Program-made: the position numbers and the translations under genes
Source of the DNA: Nocardia brasiliensis NBRC 14402
Lineage (GTDB): Bacteria > Actinomycetota > Actinomycetes > Mycobacteriales > Mycobacteriaceae
NCBI RefSeq assembly: GCF_000308475.2
Contig: NZ_BAFT02000113.1
Coordinates: 62,001-126,000 of the forward strand
DNA length: 64,000 nucleotides
Reading direction: 5' to 3'
Shown: one piece after another, positions 60,480 to 64,000 of the stretch
Layout of the letters: each line of letters begins with the position of its first letter
Numbering within the stretch: the stretch's first letter is position 1
The notes under the pieces: model-generated
The model's input: only the letters and a program-made list of their open reading frames with translations
The model's database searches: none
Told to the model about the DNA's origin: nothing

Positions 60480-60524
60480 CGCATGTCACGGACTATTTCG
60501 CCGACGGTCGTCGTTGGTCCTGAG

Positions 60525-61052
60525 GTGACCGTTGTTCTGCTGATCTCCGGAAGCACGCGCAGTGCCTCGACCAATTCCGCTGCACTGCGCACAGTGCAGG
60601 CGATCTCCCCGGCCGATATCGAAACCCGCTGGTACGACGGACTCACCGAGCTTCCGGCCTTCAATCCCGATGACGACGGCAGCGGGCATCCGTCGGTTCT
60701 CGCGCTGCGTGAAGAGCTTTCCGCCGCCGACGCGGTGCTGTTCTGCACGCCGGAATATGCGGGTACTCTGCCAGGCAGCCTCAAGAACCTGCTGGACTGG
60801 ACCGTCGGGACCGCCGACCTCTACGAAAAGCCCACTGCGTGGCTGACTGTCGCGGCGCCCGGTCGTGGTGAAGGCGCGACGGCTACCCTGGCCGGCGTGC
60901 TCGGATATGTGGGTGCCGCGGTGGATCCCGGTGTCCCGGCGCGGCTGCCGGTGCTGCGTGCCGACGTCGGCGCGGACGGTCTGGTTGCGTCCGCCGAATT
61001 CCGTACCGGCGCAAGGGAGTTGCTGAAGCGATTGGTGGCGCAGGCGCGGTGA
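60525..61052 (+). CDS. NADPH-dependent FMN reductase family protein
   Basis: A 175-residue flavodoxin-like protein with the FMN-binding front LLISGSTRSASTNSAALR and TPEYAGTLPGSLKNLLDWTV near 72-91. It would reduce FMN, quinones or related acceptors with NADPH. A start 42 bases upstream would abut the rplA terminator with no room for a promoter, so the GTG at the family start is preferred, though its ribosome site is weak. Substrate unknown. Confidence 0.85.
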   Translation: MTVVLLISGSTRSASTNSAALRTVQAISPADIETRWYDGLTELPAFNPDDDGSGHPSVLALREELSAADAVLFCTPEYAGTLPGSLKNLLDWTVGTADLYEKPTAWLTVAAPGRGEGATATLAGVLGYVGAAVDPGVPARLPVLRADVGADGLVASAEFRTGARELLKRLVAQAR

Positions 61053-61103
61053 TTCCCGCCGGATCCGGCCGGGCGGATCAGGCGGGAATCGGAGACGATA
61101 CGG

Positions 61104-62711
61104 CTATTCGTCGTCGGCCGGCTTCCGCCAGCCCAGCAGCACGGACTCGCCGTCCTGCACACCCCAGGGCAGGAAGATCGCCACGATGACGGCGGCGACC
61201 ACCACCGCCCCGGCCGCCACCAGTGAGGCGGTGTGCGAACCCTCGAGTGCCGCGGATTTCATTGCGACGATGAGGTTTTCGCGTTGGCTCTCGAAGAACG
61301 GCGCGAGCGGGCGGTTGCGGAGTTCCAGCACGCTCAACGGGCTGGCTTCGACCAGGCCCTTCTCCTTCGCGTTCATCAGGGTGTTCGGTATCGCCTCGAG
61401 CCGGGCGCTGATCCGGGTCGTGTAGTACGAGGCCACGATCGAGCCGAGTACCGCGACACCGAGGGTGCCGCCGATCTCGCGGGTGGTGTCGTTGACCGCC
61501 GAGCCCGCGCCCGCCTCGTCCAAAGGCAAAGCGCCCATGATGGATTCGGTGGCAGGTCCCTGCGTGATGGCCAGGCCGAGCGCCATGAAGACCATCGAGG
61601 GCAGCACGTCGGTGACGTAGCTGCTGTCGACGTCCACCTGTCCGCCCAGGTACAACCCGAGTCCGGTGATCAGCAGACCGGTCACGATGACCGGCGTGGT
61701 GCCGACCTTCTGCGCGAGCATCGTGGCAATGGGCGCGCCGAGCGCGACCGAGAAAGCGAAAGGCAATGAGGCGATACCGAATTCGAGCGGCGTGTATTCG
61801 CGGACGCCCTGGAAATATTGGGTGATCAGGAACAAGAAACCGAACATCGAAAAGTAGCCGATGGCAATGGCCAGGGCGGGCATCGAGAAACGGCGATTGC
61901 GGAACAGGCGCATATCGAGAATCGGTGCGCGGGTGCGCAATTCCCACGCGATGAAGGCGGCGAGCAGGACGACGCCCAAGGCGGCCGTCCCGAGGGTGAT
62001 CGTCGAGAGCCAGCCGTTGCGCGGTCCCTCGATGATCGCCCACACGACCAGCGTGATGCCGGTGATGGACAAGACGATGCCGAGCAGGTCGAGCTTGCCG
62101 ACCTGTGCCGCACGGGATTCGGGCACCCATTTGAGCGTCGCGGCCAGCGCGATCGCGGCTACCGGCACGTTGATCCAGAAGACGGAATGCCAGGAGAACT
62201 GGGCGAGCAGCCAGCCGCCGGAGATCGGGCCGATGGCGATGGCGAATCCGGCGACCGCGGTCCAGGCCGCGATGGCGAGCGCGCGCTCGCGCTTCTCGGT
62301 GAAGATGTTGATGATCAGCGCGAGGGTGGCGGGGAAGACCGCGGCGGCGAAGATGCCCATGGCGGCGCGCGCGGCGATGACCTGGGTCATGGACTCCGAC
62401 AGCGCGCCCGCGACCGACATGACGGCCACGCCGACCAGGCCGATCATCATCACGCGGCGGCGACCGTAGCGGTCGCCGAGGTTGCCGAAGGCCAGCAGCA
62501 GGCCGGCGAAGGTCAGGGTGAACGCGTCGACAACCCATTGCAGGCTGCTGACACCGGCCGAGAGCTGCACCCCGATGGACGGTAGAGCCACATTGACCAG
62601 GGTGTTGTCGAGCATGACCAACAGTTCGGCCATGCAGATCACGGCGAGGGCGAGATACCGCTGGGAACGTCGTTCCAGCAGCACCGGTGGATCGACTATG
62701 GAGGTTGCCAT
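61104..62711 (-). CDS. DHA2-family MFS drug exporter (EmrB/QacA type)
   Basis: A 535-residue transporter with fourteen predicted membrane helices. It has the family motif C region (GWLLAQFSWHSVFWINVPVA) and motif A (GNLGDRYGRRRVMMIG). DHA2 proteins expel drugs or dyes using the proton gradient. The ATG was chosen over one 66 bases upstream because the family begins near PPVLLERRSQRYLAL. It is convergent with the FMN-reductase-like gene. Substrate unknown. Confidence 0.92.
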   Translation of the reverse strand: MATSIVDPPVLLERRSQRYLALAVICMAELLVMLDNTLVNVALPSIGVQLSAGVSSLQWVVDAFTLTFAGLLLAFGNLGDRYGRRRVMMIGLVGVAVMSVAGALSESMTQVIAARAAMGIFAAAVFPATLALIINIFTEKRERALAIAAWTAVAGFAIAIGPISGGWLLAQFSWHSVFWINVPVAAIALAATLKWVPESRAAQVGKLDLLGIVLSITGITLVVWAIIEGPRNGWLSTITLGTAALGVVLLAAFIAWELRTRAPILDMRLFRNRRFSMPALAIAIGYFSMFGFLFLITQYFQGVREYTPLEFGIASLPFAFSVALGAPIATMLAQKVGTTPVIVTGLLITGLGLYLGGQVDVDSSYVTDVLPSMVFMALGLAITQGPATESIMGALPLDEAGAGSAVNDTTREIGGTLGVAVLGSIVASYYTTRISARLEAIPNTLMNAKEKGLVEASPLSVLELRNRPLAPFFESQRENLIVAMKSAALEGSHTASLVAAGAVVVAAVIVAIFLPWGVQDGESVLLGWRKPADDE

Positions 62712-62853
62712 AGTTGTGCAGTCAAACAGGTTAATGTCACCCTGCGTAACACTTGTAAGGCGCGATTTCGCCCACATTCAGGACCGAAATGTGAGCTGGA
62801 ACACCGCGATTCCGGCGGACGACGGTGCGTTATTTCCCTGTGTCCACCCCGTT

Positions 62854-62883
62854 TTGGCAGATGACGGGTGGTCCGGGTACATT
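62854..62883 (+). promoter_or_regulatory. Promoter of the rplJ-rplL operon
   Basis: TTGGCA and TACATT are 18 bases apart, good sigma-70-type elements. It would give a leader of about 265 bases before rplJ. The MFS gene starts in the opposite direction 140 bases to the left. Confidence 0.55.
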
Positions 62884-62959
62884 GGACGACAGTCATCGAC
62901 GAGTTCGATCACTACCCAATCCGTTCTACCGAAGACCGTTGGTCGTCGAGCCCGCATGG

Positions 62960-63155
62960 GTTCGATCGAAGGTCCGGCGACATTGCCGGCGGCCCACGCA
63001 GGGAGAACCGAGGCTGGGGAACCCGATCCGGGCCATCGCGCCGGGATCGATGATTCCTGTTGCGCCCCGGAACGCCTTGCGTCCGGGGCGTTTGTTTTGT
63101 CGCCGTCCCTGATCGGTAGTTCGAAACGAACCGACCATCAGAGAGGAGGCGAAGT
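62960..63155 (+). ncRNA. L10-type leader with intrinsic terminator
   Basis: The leader before rplJ holds CGCAGGGAGAACCGAGGC, of the kind bound by the L10-L12 complex, and then a hairpin CGCCCCGGA/TCCGGGGCG (63063-63090) followed by TTTGTTTTG. That is a full intrinsic terminator 56 bases before the start codon, so premature termination controlled by L10 is likely. Left of about 62,960 nothing else was seen. Confidence 0.65.
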
Positions 63156-63701
63156 ATGGCGAAACCCGAGAAGGTCACTGCGGTCGAGGAGATCGCGGAG
63201 CAGTTCAAGAGCTCGACGGCCACCGTTGTCACGGAATACCGTGGCCTGTCGGTCGGCAAGCTCACCGAGCTGCGGCGCGCGCTCGGCGCCGGAGCCACGT
63301 ACTCCGTCGCCAAGAACACCCTGGTCAAGCGTGCCGCCGCCGAGGCGGGCGTGGAAGGTCTCGACGAGCTGTTCGTCGGCCCGACCGCGATCACGTTCAT
63401 CAGCGGTGAGCCCGTCGACGCCGCGAAGGCCCTCAAGACCTTCGCGAAGGACAACAAGGCGCTCATCATCAAGGGCGGCTACATGGACGGCGCCGCGCTG
63501 TCCGTGGCCGAGGTCGAGAAGATCGCCGACCTGGAGTCCCGCGAGGTCCTGCTGGCCAAGCTGGCCGGTGCGATGAAGGGCAACATGGCCAAGGCCGCCG
63601 GTCTGTTCAACGCTCCCGCCTCGCAGGTGGCCCGCCTGGCCGCCGCGCTCGTGGAGAAGAAGCAGGCCGAATCCGGTGGCGAAACCGCTGCCGCTGAATA
63701 A
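63156..63701 (+). CDS. rplJ: Ribosomal protein L10
   Basis: A 181-residue stalk protein that anchors L7/L12 dimers. It reads AKPEKVTAVEEIAEQFKSST, TVVTEYRGLSVGKLTELRRA, SVAKNTLVKRAA, and an Ala-rich L12-binding tail. The ATG has GAGAGGAGG upstream. The leader upstream bears a terminator, consistent with autogenous control. It is followed by rplL after 65 bases. Confidence 0.97.
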   Translation: MAKPEKVTAVEEIAEQFKSSTATVVTEYRGLSVGKLTELRRALGAGATYSVAKNTLVKRAAAEAGVEGLDELFVGPTAITFISGEPVDAAKALKTFAKDNKALIIKGGYMDGAALSVAEVEKIADLESREVLLAKLAGAMKGNMAKAAGLFNAPASQVARLAAALVEKKQAESGGETAAAE

Positions 63702-63766
63702 CCCCTGCGGGGTGATTCGCGCGCGATTCGCCCTCGAAGACAACAACTACCGAAAGGAACAACATC

Positions 63767-64000
63767 ATGGCCAACGTTGACGAACTGCTCGAGACCTTCG
63801 GCAACATGACCCTGCTCGAGCTGTCGGACTTCGTCAAGAAGTTCGAGGAGAAGTTCGAGGTCACCGCGGCTGCTCCGGTCGCCGTCGCCGCTGTGGGTGG
63901 CGCTGCCGCTCCGGCCGACGCCGCCGAAGAGCAGGACGAGTTCGACGTCATCCTCGAGGGTGCGGGCGACAAGAAGATCCAGGTCATCAAGGTGGTCCGC
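63767..64000 (+). CDS. rplL: Ribosomal protein L7/L12 (cut by the window edge)
   Basis: The first 78 residues are present: the dimerisation domain (VDELLETFGNMTLLELSDFV), the Ala-rich hinge (AAPVAVAAVGGAAAPADAAE) and the start of the factor-binding domain (DVILEGAGDKKIQVIKVVR). The ATG follows GAAAGGAAC. The full protein is usually about 128 residues. It recruits elongation factors to the ribosome. Confidence 0.96.
   Translation, partial: MANVDELLETFGNMTLLELSDFVKKFEEKFEVTAAAPVAVAAVGGAAAPADAAEEQDEFDVILEGAGDKKIQVIKVVR

Overview
The window is high-GC actinobacterial chromosome, most likely from a Nocardia or a close mycolic-acid-forming relative. This rests on gene content and order: a rex-hemA-hemC-hemD cluster, a complete menaquinone set (menA, B, D, E, G and a MenJ-type reductase), a fused HadA-HadB dehydratase of mycolic-acid synthesis, BldC, an MgtA/PimB-type mannosyltransferase, and the tRNA-Trp-secE-nusG-rplK-rplA block. 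Many genes start with GTG and overlap the preceding stop codon by four bases. No database search was possible; family names come from recognised motifs and recalled homologues.

Bases 1-18,850 carry heme and cytochrome c maturation. A Rex redox repressor, with a good Rex box upstream, is followed by hemA, hemC and a cobA-hemD fusion. A detour of hypothetical genes (a 90-residue basic protein, a Sel1-repeat protein, a possible YrhB-like protein) precedes hemB, small membrane proteins and three small secreted proteins. Then come hemL, a histidine phosphatase, and resA-ccdA-resB-ccsB (System II cytochrome c assembly). resB has an apparent single-base frameshift.

Bases 18,850-26,100 are mixed: an LLM-class oxidoreductase, a broken small exported protein, bldC, a CysK2-like enzyme, an HTH gene plus a ClpN-domain gene under a promoter embedded in two palindromes, a 117-base inverted-repeat element, a holin-like membrane protein, menA and an SRPBCC protein.

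Bases 26,100-51,550 hold a large SARP/NB-ARC/TPR regulator, a DrrAB-type ABC exporter, menE, menB, menD, menG and a MenJ-like reductase. Among them are VOC proteins, a thioesterase, a TetR/aldo-keto reductase pair, a PadR/F420-type oxidoreductase pair, a 1,393-residue nitrate reductase fused to a flavoprotein reductase with a possible GlnR site upstream, and the mannosyltransferase.

Bases 51,550-64,000 hold a polyprenyl diphosphate synthase, HtpX, a MarR regulator, four tRNA genes (Tyr, Thr, Met, Trp), YajQ, ribosomal L33, fused HadAB, secE, nusG, L11 and L1. An FMN-reductase-like gene and a DHA2 drug exporter follow, then a long leader with a terminator hairpin, L10, and the start of L7/L12, which runs off the edge.

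The genes fit together as respiratory-chain support: heme, c-type cytochromes and menaquinone, with Rex as the likely redox sensor, followed by envelope lipid and translation genes. The strongest leads are regulatory and structural: the doubled palindrome over a leaderless promoter, the 117-base inverted repeat, short bridging reading frames including two of the SERSER type, the GlnR-like triplet and two apparent frameshifts.
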